Source: Ruminococcus sp.
GTDB taxonomy: Bacteria; Bacillota; Clostridia; Oscillospirales; Ruminococcaceae
Length of the DNA: 44,774 bases
Direction: 5' to 3'
Assembly (NCBI GenBank): GCA_024697545.1
Contig: JAILFN010000011.1
Span: 1 to 44,774, forward strand
The notes under the pieces are model-generated. The model searched no databases and was not told the DNA's origin. It worked only from the letters and a program-made list of their open reading frames with translations. Positions 7,439 to 17,700 of this stretch are shown piece after piece. Every line of letters starts with the position of its first letter. Position 1 is the stretch's first letter. The translations under genes and the position numbers were made by a program.

Positions 7439-9171
7439 TTCTCCGCCCCCTTCCCGATGTTTTCAAGCGCCTGCTGGGTCTGCCACATTTTAGCGTAAAT
7501 GCCGCCGTCTGCGAGCAAATCCTCATGTGTTCCACACTCGGCGAGGCTGCCTTTTTCCAAGGCGAATATTTTCATAGCGCCTACAGAATTCGCAAGCCTG
7601 TGAGAGATCATAATGACCGTCTTTGTCTGCGCAAGCTCATAGATCATATCGATGATGTCCGTCTCGCTATCGGCGTCCACGGAGCTTGTGGCTTCGTCGA
7701 AGATGTAGATGGGCGTATCGTGGAGCAGCGCCCTCGCGAGGGCAAGCCGCTGCCGCTGACCACCGGAGAGGTTGCCGCCGTTTTCGGTGAGGAGGGTGTC
7801 AAGACCGCTCTCCGAACGCAGGAAGTCAGCAAGCTTTGTGCGCTCCAGCGCCGCCCACATCTCGTCATCGTCCGCACGGAAATTGCCTGTCTGCAAATTC
7901 TCACGCACCGTGCCTTTAAACAGATAGCTGTTGTGGGAGATGTAGGTAATGCTCTCCATAAGGCTCGAATCACTTATGTCCGACAGTTCGTTTTCTCCGA
8001 TTTTCACGCTGCCCGAGTAGCCCTTGTTGCGACCCATGAGGATACCCGCGACGGTTGATTTTCCGCAGCCCGACTCGCCGCAAATTGCCGTGAGACCGTG
8101 CATGGGAATGTCGATGTCAACGCCGTGAAGGACCTCGCGGCTCTCATCGTAGGAGTAGCGTAGATCGGATATTTTAATTGTACGGTTTTCCGCACTGATG
8201 GTCTCGATTTTCTGCTCCGGCTCCGGCAGATCGAGTATCTTGAAAAGCCTGTCGCTTGCCGCCATGCCGTTCATCGCAACGTGGAAAAAGCTGCCCAGCT
8301 TTCGCATGGGAATGAAGAAATCCGCCGAGAGCAGGATTATCGCAAAGCAACCCGCAAAGCCGATATGCCCCTTGTTGTACTCGCCTGCTGCCAGCACAAC
8401 GCCCAGGGCTGCACCGCCGTAGGCTATCAAATCCATGATCGTGACGGAGTTGAGCTGCATAGTGAGCACCTTCATCGTGATGCGTCTGAAATGCTCGCTT
8501 TCTTGCTGCATTTTCTTGGTGGTGTGCTCGTCCGCCTGATAGATCTTCAGAGTGGTCAGACCTTGGAGATTCTCTAAAAAGGTATCGCCCAGTGCAGCAT
8601 ACTGTCCCCAGTATTTGCCGAGCAGCTTCTTTGCAATCTTCTGCACCATCATGATAGCGCCCGGTATAAGGGGCACGCATATCAGCAGCACTACTGCCGA
8701 CTTCACGCTCACGAATGACAGCACGGCGAAGAGCGTCAAGGGTGCTAAAAATGCGTAGAAAAACTGCGACAGGAATTGCCCGTAGTATGTCTCCAGCTGG
8801 TCTACGCCCTCGACGGAGAGCTGAACTATCTCGCTGGTAGGCACGCTCTCGCGGTAGCTTGTGCCGAGCCGCAGCAGCTTGCGGAAGATAAGCTCCCGCA
8901 GCTTTTTCTTCACCGACTTGCTGGATAGATAGCTGCACTTTTCCTGCAAGCGTGAGCAGACAAAGCGTATCACTAGCGAACATACCGCCGCAGTTATCGC
9001 AAAGGCATAGTCGCTATTGCCTGCGGACTTGTTTATCATTTTATCCAGCAGGTTTGCAATGCCGAATATCATCACGATATTGGAAGCAAGGCTCACCCAC
9101 TGGGCGGCAACGTTTCCGAAGATGTATTTTTTGCTGTCGCCCATCTCCTGTATCAGTCTCTTTTTTATCAT
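7435..9171 (-). CDS. ABC exporter half-transporter, first subunit
   Basis: A 578-residue fused transmembrane/ATPase half-transporter (CydD/MdlB-like). Six transmembrane helices occupy about residues 15-300; the ATPase domain has Walker A GESGCGKST, signature LSGGQRQR, Walker B IYIFDEATSSVDADSE and the H-switch MISHRL. Start ATG 9171 follows AGGGGGGAT; an upstream in-frame start at 9198 would overlap the preceding gene and is less likely. It lies 10 bases after the haem ATPase stop and overlaps the second exporter gene by ATGA, giving an obligate pair. Confidence 0.88.
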   Translation of the reverse strand: MIKKRLIQEMGDSKKYIFGNVAAQWVSLASNIVMIFGIANLLDKMINKSAGNSDYAFAITAAVCSLVIRFVCSRLQEKCSYLSSKSVKKKLRELIFRKLLRLGTSYRESVPTSEIVQLSVEGVDQLETYYGQFLSQFFYAFLAPLTLFAVLSFVSVKSAVVLLICVPLIPGAIMMVQKIAKKLLGKYWGQYAALGDTFLENLQGLTTLKIYQADEHTTKKMQQESEHFRRITMKVLTMQLNSVTIMDLIAYGGAALGVVLAAGEYNKGHIGFAGCFAIILLSADFFIPMRKLGSFFHVAMNGMAASDRLFKILDLPEPEQKIETISAENRTIKISDLRYSYDESREVLHGVDIDIPMHGLTAICGESGCGKSTVAGILMGRNKGYSGSVKIGENELSDISDSSLMESITYISHNSYLFKGTVRENLQTGNFRADDDEMWAALERTKLADFLRSESGLDTLLTENGGNLSGGQRQRLALARALLHDTPIYIFDEATSSVDADSETDIIDMIYELAQTKTVIMISHRLANSVGAMKIFALEKGSLAECGTHEDLLADGGIYAKMWQTQQALENIGKGAEK

Positions 9172-9181
9172 GAAATCCCCC

Positions 9182-9955
9182 CTATACCGGCAGCACAAAG
9201 GGCTTGCCGTCCACCTCTGTCAAGCGCAGGTCAACATCGTACACGTCCTTGATCAGCTGCTCCGAGATGACCTGCTCAGGCTCGCCCTGAGCGATGATGG
9301 CGCCGTCCTTCATGGCGATTATCTCGTCCGAATAGTAAAGCGACTGGTTGATGTCGTGCAGCACCATCACCACAGTTATATTATACTCTGTTTTCAGCCG
9401 CTTGACAAGTCTTAAAATATCGAGCTGATAGCGAATATCGAGGTATGTGGTAGGCTCGTCGAGAAACAGTATCTTCGTGTCCTGCGCCAAAGCCATAGCT
9501 ATCCAAACGCGCTGCTTTTGTCCGCCCGACAGCTGCGAGACGGCTCTGTCCCTGAACTTTTCGATGTTGGTTATCTGCATGGCGAGGGCTATTTTTCCCT
9601 CGTCCTCCTCGCTGTTTCCCGGCAGCCCGAAGCCTCGGTGCGGCGTTCTGCCGTAACCCACCAGCTTTTCCACCGAAATATCGTCGGGAGCAGTGTTGTA
9701 CTGGTGAACGATAGCCACCTGCTTGGCGTAGTCTCTGAGCTTTATTGCAGAAATGTCGGTGCCGCCCAGCTTTATCCTGCCGCTCCGTGGCTTGAGATTT
9801 TTCGTAATGAGGTTGAACAGCGTGGATTTTCCGCAGCCGTTTGCGCCGATGAGGGTCGTTATCTTGCCCTCCGAAATGTTCACCGAGAGGTCGCGGATAA
9901 CGTGGTTGTCTCCGTAGCTGAAATTTAAGTCCGCTATCTCAAATACGTCACCCAT
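9182..9955 (-). CDS. Haem/iron ABC importer ATP-binding protein
   Basis: A 257-residue FecE/BtuD-type ATPase that powers the adjacent FecCD permease. Walker A is GANGCGKST (about residue 37), the signature is LSGGQKQR, Walker B is ILFLDEPTTYLD, and the switch His is in VLHDINQS. Length and motifs fit siderophore/haem importer ATPases (HtsC or IsdF-partner class). The start overlaps the permease end by 8 bases. Specificity for haem is inferred from the NEAT and Shp-type genes in the same operon. Confidence 0.92.
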   Translation of the reverse strand: MGDVFEIADLNFSYGDNHVIRDLSVNISEGKITTLIGANGCGKSTLFNLITKNLKPRSGRIKLGGTDISAIKLRDYAKQVAIVHQYNTAPDDISVEKLVGYGRTPHRGFGLPGNSEEDEGKIALAMQITNIEKFRDRAVSQLSGGQKQRVWIAMALAQDTKILFLDEPTTYLDIRYQLDILRLVKRLKTEYNITVVMVLHDINQSLYYSDEIIAMKDGAIIAQGEPEQVISEQLIKDVYDVDLRLTEVDGKPFVLPV

Positions 9956-10937
9956 TTTTCTTCACCGACCTTCTCAAAAGAATGATAAAGAACGGTCCGC
10001 CCACCACAGACATGATGACCGCCGCACTTATCTCATAAGGATACGCCACCGTTCTGCCGATGGTGTCCGCAAGCAGGAACGTGAAAGCTCCCAGCAGCAT
10101 TGTGTAGGGGATAAGTATGCGGTGTCCGCTGCCCACCAGCAGCCTTGCGATGTGGGGAACGATAAGCCCCAAAAAGCTTATAGGTCCGATAACGGCGGTG
10201 GATATGGACGCCAGCAAGCAGGCGGCAAAGCTGATGAACAGCCGTGAGCCGTTGACGTTCACGCCCAGGGAGCGGACGGTCTTGTCCTCTAATGACAGCA
10301 GGTCGCACCTCTTTGAAGCGCAGGCGGAAAGCACAAGCCCCACCACAGCATAGCACACCAGCGTCTTGAAGTCGTCCCATGTTTTCATGGTGATGTTTGC
10401 GTTGACGATACTCGCCGCACCCGTGTATGCAGAGCCTGTTGCCGAATTAAAGCAGCTCATAAGCCCGGTGAACATTGCGTTTATCGCTACGCCCACAAGT
10501 ATCAGCCGCAGCGGATTCAGCCCGCCCTTCCAGCTGAGTCGGAACACGAGAAAGCAGGCAAACCCGCCGCCTAAGAATGCGAACACGGGGGTCACAAAAA
10601 ACAGCCGGGGATAGAACGCCGTGATAAGCACAGCCGTAAAGCTGGCGCCGCTGCTTATGCCGATTATCCCGGGGTCTGCGAGGGGGTTCTTCATCACCGC
10701 CTGAAACAGCACCCCCGACACCGCCATTGCCGCGCCCCCCAGCATCGCTATGAATATCCTCGGAAAGCGCAGGTCGTATATCGTGGCAACGGTCTTGTCG
10801 TACTCCACGAACAGACCTCTGAAAAGCTGCTGCGGCGTGACTTTCAGGCTGCCTGTATTCACAGCCACAAGAAACAGCCCGAAGCACATCACGGCGGTGA
10901 TCGTGTAAACTGCGGCTATCCTTGCCTTACTTTTCAT
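9948..10937 (-). CDS. Haem/iron ABC importer permease, FecCD family
   Basis: A 329-residue type II ABC importer permease with about nine to ten transmembrane segments. FecCD landmarks are visible: RFPRIFIAMLGGAAMAVSG near residue 53, NPLADPGIIG near 87, and the late GPISFLGLIVPHIAR loop near residue 245. It overlaps the receptor gene end by 11 bases and the ATPase start by 8 bases. It would form the membrane channel of the haem importer, like HtsB or IsdF. Confidence 0.92.
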   Translation of the reverse strand: MKSKARIAAVYTITAVMCFGLFLVAVNTGSLKVTPQQLFRGLFVEYDKTVATIYDLRFPRIFIAMLGGAAMAVSGVLFQAVMKNPLADPGIIGISSGASFTAVLITAFYPRLFFVTPVFAFLGGGFACFLVFRLSWKGGLNPLRLILVGVAINAMFTGLMSCFNSATGSAYTGAASIVNANITMKTWDDFKTLVCYAVVGLVLSACASKRCDLLSLEDKTVRSLGVNVNGSRLFISFAACLLASISTAVIGPISFLGLIVPHIARLLVGSGHRILIPYTMLLGAFTFLLADTIGRTVAYPYEISAAVIMSVVGGPFFIILLRRSVKKNG

Positions 10938-11847
10938 CTGCGCCCTCCGGATAAAGCAGCGGCTGCAGCTCTTCGAGCGCCTGTGGGTAGCTGAAATTTG
11001 CGCTCATGCCGAAGTATTCGTAGGACAGGTCGTAAACTCTGCCATTCTCCACCGCCTCGAAGTGCTTCCATATATCGTTGGTAGCGAACTCCTCGTTGAA
11101 CATCTCCACCACGTCCTCAGGCAGAGCGTGGGCGCAGCGGAGTATCACGTCTGGTTCTTTCAGCTTCATGTCCTCGGTGTTGACGTTCAGAAACTCCTTC
11201 CCGTCGCCGTCACCGTAGACATTCTCGCCGCCCGCCAGCTTTACAAGGCTGCCCACATAGCTCGACTCGGTGGCGATTATATACGATCCCGGCAGACCCA
11301 TCAGCACCAGCACCTTCGGGCTGTCCTTGCCCTCGTTCTCGCTTTCATATTCTTTCATGAAGTCGTTGTATTCGGCAATGAGCTTACCCGCCTGCTCCTG
11401 CCTGCCGAACAGCTCGCCTAAGTCGTCTATCGACTGATACATACCGTCCACGGATTTGAGGTTCAGAAAAGCCGACTTCACGCCTATCCCCGCATACTTC
11501 GGCTGCAGGTCGCCTTGCAGAGTAGAGGGACTCAGCACCCAGTCGGGGTCGAGGGACTTGACGATCTCCACATCGGGGGACATCGCCATGCCTATCTGCG
11601 TAGCGTCGTCATAGCGGCTGGGTATCGTGCTGACATTAGATTGGCACACCCCCACAAGGTCAAGCTCCAGCTTGTCGCATATGGCTGCGACTGCGGGAGA
11701 AGTGGCGACCAGCCGCTGCTCCTCGGTGACAGACCGGGTGCTGTCTGCTGCTTTCGACTTTGTCTCCTCCGGGTGCTGGTCAACGCAGCCGGACATTGAC
11801 AGGGCAATTACCGCCGCCGAAAGCCCCGCGATAATTCTCCTTTTCAT
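10927..11847 (-). CDS. Haem-binding lipoprotein receptor, HtsA/IsdE-like
   Basis: A 306-residue substrate-binding lipoprotein of the helical-backbone (TroA/IsdE) class. The signal peptide ends in the lipobox LSMSGC with Cys21. The two lobes are joined by the long helix around residues 135-170. IsdE/HtsA-type receptors hold haem by a Met and a His; here M87 or M89 (in IGMAMSPDVE) and H240 (in RCAHALPEDV) sit at suitable places, which is an inference needing alignment. ATG 11847 overlaps the stop of the Shp-type gene as TGATG and has GGAGG 8 bases upstream. It should take haem from the Shp-type protein and pass it to the permease. Confidence 0.85.
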   Translation of the reverse strand: MKRRIIAGLSAAVIALSMSGCVDQHPEETKSKAADSTRSVTEEQRLVATSPAVAAICDKLELDLVGVCQSNVSTIPSRYDDATQIGMAMSPDVEIVKSLDPDWVLSPSTLQGDLQPKYAGIGVKSAFLNLKSVDGMYQSIDDLGELFGRQEQAGKLIAEYNDFMKEYESENEGKDSPKVLVLMGLPGSYIIATESSYVGSLVKLAGGENVYGDGDGKEFLNVNTEDMKLKEPDVILRCAHALPEDVVEMFNEEFATNDIWKHFEAVENGRVYDLSYEYFGMSANFSYPQALEELQPLLYPEGADEK

Positions 11848-12833
11848 CACAGCCGCCTCCTTCTGTATGCCGCAAAGCCGCCTACACCGCCGATAACTAC
11901 AACTCCGCAGGCTATGCCTATCGGGAGTGCGGCGTTGTTCTTGCCATTCTTCGTCTCGTCTGATTTGCCGCTCTTTTCGGTTTCATTTTTTGACAGAGGA
12001 AATATCTCGTTGCCCCGCTCGTCAAAGAACGCAACGCCCTTTGCACCGTTCTCGACGGTATCGGGAATGGTGTAGTCCTCGGACGGATCGGTCATGGAAC
12101 TGCTGTCCGCTGTGCTGCTGTCATCACTTAGGGGCGTTACCGCAGAGGGTGCAGCAGTGGTGGTAGTGGTCGCCTTCGAGCTGCTGTCGGTCTTGATGGT
12201 GGTCTCGGGAGCCTTCGTGGTAGCGGGGGTAGTAGTGGTCTGAGGCTCTGTCCGGGGCGGCTCGGTCTCGGGGGGCTGGGTCTCCGTCTCCGGCTCCTTT
12301 ATCTCCACCGTAACGATAAAATCAGAGCTGCCTTCCCTGATGTCCGAAAAATCAATGTAATAGATAACATCTCTGCCCATCGGGACAACGTAGAATGTCG
12401 CACGGACAATGCAGTTTTCGTTGGGGATAGGAAACCGGAAATCGCTCTCGTTCTTGTCGAAATCCTCCTTCATTATGTCATGGCTTACGTCCCAGAATCC
12501 GTTGTCTCCACGGTTCTGCACCTTGAATGTCGGGTCCTGGATATTATCCATCAGCTTCAAACGGACGGTGGCGAACATATTGCCGTCGGGGTCTACCTCG
12601 ATAAGCGCTTCGGTATGGGTAGCGCCCTCGGTCATCGACTGACCCAGCGTCTCGTTTTCCTCTCCACCGCTGTCCTCTATCTCACCCGTGACGGGGTGGC
12701 GGTAGTGTGGCGAGCATTTTGCCGTGTAGGCGCCGTTGTCAAGCGCACTTGCGGAAATACAAGTAATGCTTGCCGCCAAGACAAGCATTACCGCAAAGCC
12801 GCAAAGCGTTTTCAAAGATCGTTTTGCGAACAT
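11847..12833 (-). CDS. Shp-type haem-binding surface protein, membrane anchored
   Basis: A 328-residue surface protein. The signal peptide ends near residue 30 (ISASA). A haem-binding Shp-like domain follows (about 31-170): it contains TLGQSMTEGA, a VRLKLM strand, and the late VVPMGRDVIYYIDFSD segment that closely resembles the end of Shp domains; Shp of Streptococcus pyogenes ligates haem with two Met, and candidate Met residues occur in both places. A long Thr/Pro/Ser-rich spacer reaches to about 260. The C-terminus has a hydrophobic segment and RRRRL but no LPXTG, matching the Shp layout. It lies between the NEAT genes and the importer, as expected for a haem relay. Confidence 0.82.
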   Translation of the reverse strand: MFAKRSLKTLCGFAVMLVLAASITCISASALDNGAYTAKCSPHYRHPVTGEIEDSGGEENETLGQSMTEGATHTEALIEVDPDGNMFATVRLKLMDNIQDPTFKVQNRGDNGFWDVSHDIMKEDFDKNESDFRFPIPNENCIVRATFYVVPMGRDVIYYIDFSDIREGSSDFIVTVEIKEPETETQPPETEPPRTEPQTTTTPATTKAPETTIKTDSSSKATTTTTAAPSAVTPLSDDSSTADSSSMTDPSEDYTIPDTVENGAKGVAFFDERGNEIFPLSKNETEKSGKSDETKNGKNNAALPIGIACGVVVIGGVGGFAAYRRRRL

Positions 12834-12836
12834 ATT

Positions 12837-14672
12837 TTATTTATCCTTTCTCTTTTTTGAAACTGCTATCACACCCGCCGCAAGGGTCAGGAGCGCACCG
12901 CCTGCCGCAGCGCCTGTCTCGGGGTTTTTGTCTCCGGACGCTGCCGAGCCGCTGCTGCCGCCATTTCCGCTAGATGACGAGCTTGACGACGAACTGCTCG
13001 ATGACGACGAACTGCTATTATCTGCGGACTGAATTACTGCGAACACTCCGGCTTCTTTAGCCTTTACGGTGTAGAAGCCGTCCTTGTTCTCACCGCTGAC
13101 CAAGGTGCGCTTGCCGTCCTTTATGCGGTAAACGGCGGGAGAAGTGTAGTCAGCGGGAACGGGCAGCGAAAGGGTGTATGCACCGTTGGGAACGACTTCC
13201 TTTCCGTCCTTGTCGGTAAACTCTATCAGGAACGCCGAGGACTTTTCCTCCGCCGCACCTGCCACCGTGTAGGTGTTATCGTCGTTCAGCGTTACCGCCG
13301 TCACCTTGACGGTGGTACCCTCGGGGAACACGCCCTTATCGCCGTGTACCGAAACCTTTGTTTTGCCGTCGGTGAAATCAAGCTCGGGGGACTGCTCCTC
13401 GGGGGCTTCGGGGATAAACTCCTCGTCGTCCGCCACCTTTTCGAGCTTCGACCAGTCTACCTTCATGTACACGTCCTGCGTGCCTGTGCCCTCGGAGATA
13501 GCCTCCATTATCGGCACGAACACCTGAAGGGGAATGTAGTCCGCAGCACCGCCGTCCACCACCTTGAAGCGCAGAAGCTCGGGGTAGAGGTGGTCGGCGT
13601 CGTTATACTGATCGATCACATCGGTGCCGTCGCTGTTTTTTTGTGTGGATAGGACTTCGGCGGGCAGGAGAGTCCCCTGCGGCACGCCCATATCGTTGAA
13701 GGTGTAGCCCTTATCGTAGTAGCTGAGGTTCATCAGGTAGCCGTACTGGTTGAATATCGCCAGCCCCTTGAACTGCACGGTGATGAAATACTCACCGTTT
13801 TCCACTTCCAGCTGAATGTTGTGGTTTATGGCGTTGTTGGACATGGAATACTCCGCCTTGTTTAGCTTTATCATCTCGGCGGTGAGGGTGTACTTACCGT
13901 CCTCTAAGTTGTCCTTGTCGAGGTCGGAATTGTCGGGGGCAGAGGAATCATCGGGAACAGAGGAGCTGTCGGCAGCCGATGAGTTATCGGGAACAGATGA
14001 ATTGTCAACGGCTGATGATGTGTCGGAGTTGGTTGTGTCGGGGGCTGAGGAGCTGTCGTCAAGCTCTGCCATGTAGTCGGCTTCGCCCTCTTTGAGGGTT
14101 GACCAGTCGGGCTTCATGAACACCTGCTGGGTGCCGCTGCCGGTGTTTATCGCCTCCATTATCGGGACGAACACCTGCAATGGAATGTAGTCCGCAGAGC
14201 CGCCGTCCACCACCTTGAAGCGCAGCAGCTCGGGGTAGGGGTGGTCTGCATCGTTGTATTGGTCGGTGATGTCGTAGCTTTTAAGCACTTGGGCGGGGAT
14301 AACGGTGCCCTCGGGGACGCCGTATTTGTTGAAGCTGTAGCCCGAATCGAAATATTCGAGGTTCAGCAGATAGCCGAATTGGCTGAATATCGCCATTCCC
14401 TTGAACCGAACGGTGATGTAGTATTCGCCGTTTACCACCTCCAGCTGGACGGTGTGGTCGATGGCGTTGTTTGCCATGGAGTAGTCCACCTTGTCGAGCT
14501 TTATCATCTCAGCCGAGAGGGTGTACTTGCCGTCGGCTAAGTTCTCTTTGTCGAGAGCGGTCTGACTCAGCGAGGGAGTGCTGTTCTCCGCTGCCGAGGT
14601 GCCGAGGGCTGCCGCTGAGGACAGCGCTAAAACTGCCGCGCAGAGCATTGCCAGTGTCTTTTTCTGTTCCAT
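12837..14672 (-). CDS. Cell-wall protein with two NEAT domains and NPETG anchor
   Basis: A 611-residue surface protein. The signal peptide covers about residues 1-28. NEAT domains cover about 40-205 and 258-415, each starting DGKYTL-AEMIKL and ending VFVPIMEAI plus a VDWS or PDWS motif. They are separated by a Ser/Asp/Pro-rich linker. A beta-rich domain of unknown type (about 430-550) follows, then a pure Ser run, the sortase-like signal NPETG, a hydrophobic segment and KKRKDK. NEAT domains bind haem or haemoproteins; the classical YxxxY ligand pair is not evident (a single Tyr in DYIPLQVFVP), so haem binding needs testing. AAGGAGG precedes the start, and the gene follows the large NEAT gene after a hairpin. 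Confidence 0.85.
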   Translation of the reverse strand: MEQKKTLAMLCAAVLALSSAAALGTSAAENSTPSLSQTALDKENLADGKYTLSAEMIKLDKVDYSMANNAIDHTVQLEVVNGEYYITVRFKGMAIFSQFGYLLNLEYFDSGYSFNKYGVPEGTVIPAQVLKSYDITDQYNDADHPYPELLRFKVVDGGSADYIPLQVFVPIMEAINTGSGTQQVFMKPDWSTLKEGEADYMAELDDSSSAPDTTNSDTSSAVDNSSVPDNSSAADSSSVPDDSSAPDNSDLDKDNLEDGKYTLTAEMIKLNKAEYSMSNNAINHNIQLEVENGEYFITVQFKGLAIFNQYGYLMNLSYYDKGYTFNDMGVPQGTLLPAEVLSTQKNSDGTDVIDQYNDADHLYPELLRFKVVDGGAADYIPLQVFVPIMEAISEGTGTQDVYMKVDWSKLEKVADDEEFIPEAPEEQSPELDFTDGKTKVSVHGDKGVFPEGTTVKVTAVTLNDDNTYTVAGAAEEKSSAFLIEFTDKDGKEVVPNGAYTLSLPVPADYTSPAVYRIKDGKRTLVSGENKDGFYTVKAKEAGVFAVIQSADNSSSSSSSSSSSSSSSSGNGGSSGSAASGDKNPETGAAAGGALLTLAAGVIAVSKKRKDK

Positions 14673-14698
14673 TATTATTCCTCCTTACATGGAAAGAG

Positions 14699-14719
14699 GA
14701 AGGCAGCGTAACTGCCTTC
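14699..14719 (-). promoter_or_regulatory. Intercistronic hairpin between the two NEAT genes
   Basis: Perfect 8-bp arms GAAGGCAG and CTGCCTTC around a 5-base loop lie between the two NEAT genes. There is no U-tract on the minus strand, so it is more likely an mRNA stability or processing element than a full terminator. It could lower downstream expression relative to the first gene. Confidence 0.5.
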
Positions 14720-14754
14720 GCTCAATTCCTGATATTTGTTCCGGTGGAGTGTTC

Positions 14755-17700
14755 TTACTTTACCTTGACGGTCTTTATTGCCGAGTACTTGCCGTAGTAT
14801 GTCTTCTTGCCGACAGTCTTGTAGGCGCGGACTCTGACAAAGTACTTCTTGCCGCTTTTCAGCTTGGTGATCGTCTTGGAAGCAGCCGAGGCTTTCTTCA
14901 CAGTGTAGGTCTTTTTGCTCTTGGTGAACTTCTTGTTGAGCGCTATCTGCACCTTGTAGCCCGTAACGCCGCCCTTTGCCTTTGTCCATGTTACCTTGAT
15001 CTTATTCTTGGCGGTGGACTTGGCTGCCTTGATCTTCATCTTGGCGGGCTTGATAATGAACGCCTTGGACTTAGTGCCGGTGTAGCTGCCCTTGCCCGTA
15101 ACGGTCACGGTCGCCTTGCCGACCTTCTTGTTGTTCTTGTAGGAAACGGTATAGTCAGTACCCTTCTTGAGTGTCTTGCCGCCCAGCGTTACCGTTACCG
15201 CAGGCTTCAGCGCCTTGCCTGTGTAGGTCTTGTTGCTTACCTTCACCGTCGCCTTGGCGATGCTCTGCTTTGCGGGAGCAGGGTCATCGGGGGTGCTGGG
15301 GGTTTCGTCTGTGGCTGCTGCGAGGCTAGACCAGTCAATGGACATCAGAACGTCCTGTGTGCCTGTGCCCTCGGCAATGGCTTCCATTATGGGAACGAAA
15401 ACCTGCAGGGGAACGAAATCTGCGCTTGCCTTGTCAACGAGCTTGAATCTCAGCTTTTCGGGATAGAGGTCGTCCTTGCTGTTGTACTGATCGACTACAT
15501 CGTAATAGCTCAGAACCTCGGCAGGAATAACGGTGCCCTGCGGAATGCCGTAATCGTTGTAGGTATAGCCTGCATCGTAATAGCCCAGGTCTTTGAGGTA
15601 GCCGAACTGATCGTAGACAGCAAGCCCCTTGAACTGCATAGTCACGAAGTATTCGCCGTCAACAACTTCAAGCTGAACTGTGTGGTTTATCGCATTGTTT
15701 GACATTGACTTCGACTTGCGGTCGGTCTTTATCATCTCGGCGGTGATGGTGTATTTGCCGTCAGCGAGGTTGTCCTTGTCGAGGGCAGTCTCGGGCTTCT
15801 TTTCGAGAGCGTCGATAGCCGCCTGCAAAGCCTTCACCTGCTCGTCAAGTCTCGACTGCTTAACAGCGTCCTTAGCAAGCACCTTTTCGGCGGCTTCTAT
15901 CGCCTCGGTGAGTGCGGCATAGCTTGAATTGGTGTATTCATCAGCCTTGATCGCCTTTGCCTTTGCAACGAGAGCTTCAAGTTCGGTCTTGTCGCCTATT
16001 GCGGATTCGTCAAGCACCAGTGCGTCGATAGCCGCCTGCACAAGGTTTATCTGCTCCTCGTAGGCGTTGCTTGCGGTGACTTTATCGGAGAATGTTCCCT
16101 CATAAATTGTTGTAGCATAATCAACTACTGTTTTAAGTTCATTTACACTTTCAATAGTGTAATCAAGTTCATCTTCAAGGTATCTCTTTGCAAGGTCGAT
16201 TTTTCTGCGAAGTGCCGATTTGTCGTAGCCGTACTCCGCAAGAACATCTTCCTCGGTTGCTTCATTAAGTTTTACAACATTAGATATTGTAAGTTTTACT
16301 GCTAAATCGTCAGCAGCTACTTCTTCATACTTTAAGCCACCCATAGCCGCCATAGGAGGTGCACATATTGCTAATTTGTAATAAGCGCCTGTCAGACTGT
16401 CAGAACCGTCAAAGTAAGATTCATCTTTAAGTGTGATAATACCGCCTTCTAAGCAAGCCCATTCGGTAATTGGGTCATATCCGGAATTGCTTATTAACGA
16501 ACCATCATCAAATGTTGCAAATTTTGTGTACGATACTGAATCATAATATGCAGACCCTTTTTCTTCATCATCACACATTAAATCTCCGATATGACCTAAG
16601 CCGCCAATATCTCCCGCTTTAAAATACAGTTTCTTTACTCCGTCTTTAACTACAATTCGTACATCAGGATCAAATCCGGGATTCGCCATTGATTTTGTAA
16701 TAGCAGCATCTGAAAATTTGTAAAGCACCGCCGAAGCTTTATATACACCATCTTCTATATTTCCCTTGATGTACTGAGTAGCATTTGAAGATAATTTAAG
16801 GATAGCAATATAGTTTCCGTTAAAGCCGTGAAAATCTTTTCCGATTTCAGAATACTTAAATGACATAGTTGCTGAATCGATTGTATTTTTTACAGTATCC
16901 TTGCTCTTACCTGACGGGTATTTATTATCATACATATATGTACCCTCTGTATCAGTCAGCATTGCTTCAGGGATAGGAACGAACACATCAGCACCACCAA
17001 TAGGATTAACAGCTTCACCGGTAATTGAATTGTACAAGTAGAGTTTATACCAAGTACTACCTTGTAAATCATAAGCTCCGCTTTCCCATTCCTTGGTGTT
17101 CTCATCGGATACATTCTTTTCAACTTTTAATATCACATTATCAGGATCAGCTACCTGTCTGTTGTTAAAAACTACTCTCACACCCGTAGCATCATCAGAT
17201 AATGTAATATCGTATGATTTAGGAGTCAATACATACTGTGAACCATAATAATTATTTGGATATTTGCTTAATGAAAAAAATACATATTTGCCAAATATCA
17301 AATCTTCAATATTATCATAGTCATATTCTATTGTAACATATCCGTCTGATATTTCTAAATCATTTGAGAATTCACTTCTTCTATATATATTCCAAGGGTC
17401 TACATCATTGTCATCTGCTTCTCTGATAGATGTGATTTCCCTAAATGCATTAGCATCTTTAACCTTTTTATTACCAGAAAGATGATATTTTGCAATTACT
17501 TTATTGCCTCCATCACCAGTTGGAACAATTTCAGTATCTATGCCATCAAATACTATTCTAGTCCAAGCTTTTTCGGTTAAATAAGTAACGGGATTTGAGC
17601 CGCTACTAACGCTTTTAAATCCGCTTGAACTTGTTAAGCATTGGTAATCTAAATCATTATTATCAATGGCGTTTTGCAGGTCATTTATATTAAACATAGA

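Noticed and set aside
12950..13020. Short tandem repeats that could be a CRISPR-like or microsatellite array
   Set aside because: They are Ser codons of the linker before the NPETG anchor, with no spacer structure.
13920..14060. Repeating units resembling a minisatellite
   Set aside because: They encode the Ser/Asp/Pro-rich linker between two NEAT domains; repetition follows the protein sequence.
14578..15702. Long plus-strand open frame of 374 codons opposite the NEAT genes
   Set aside because: It lies antisense across the junction of two well-supported genes, has low-complexity Leu/Gly/Val composition typical of reverse-frame reading, and no ribosome site.
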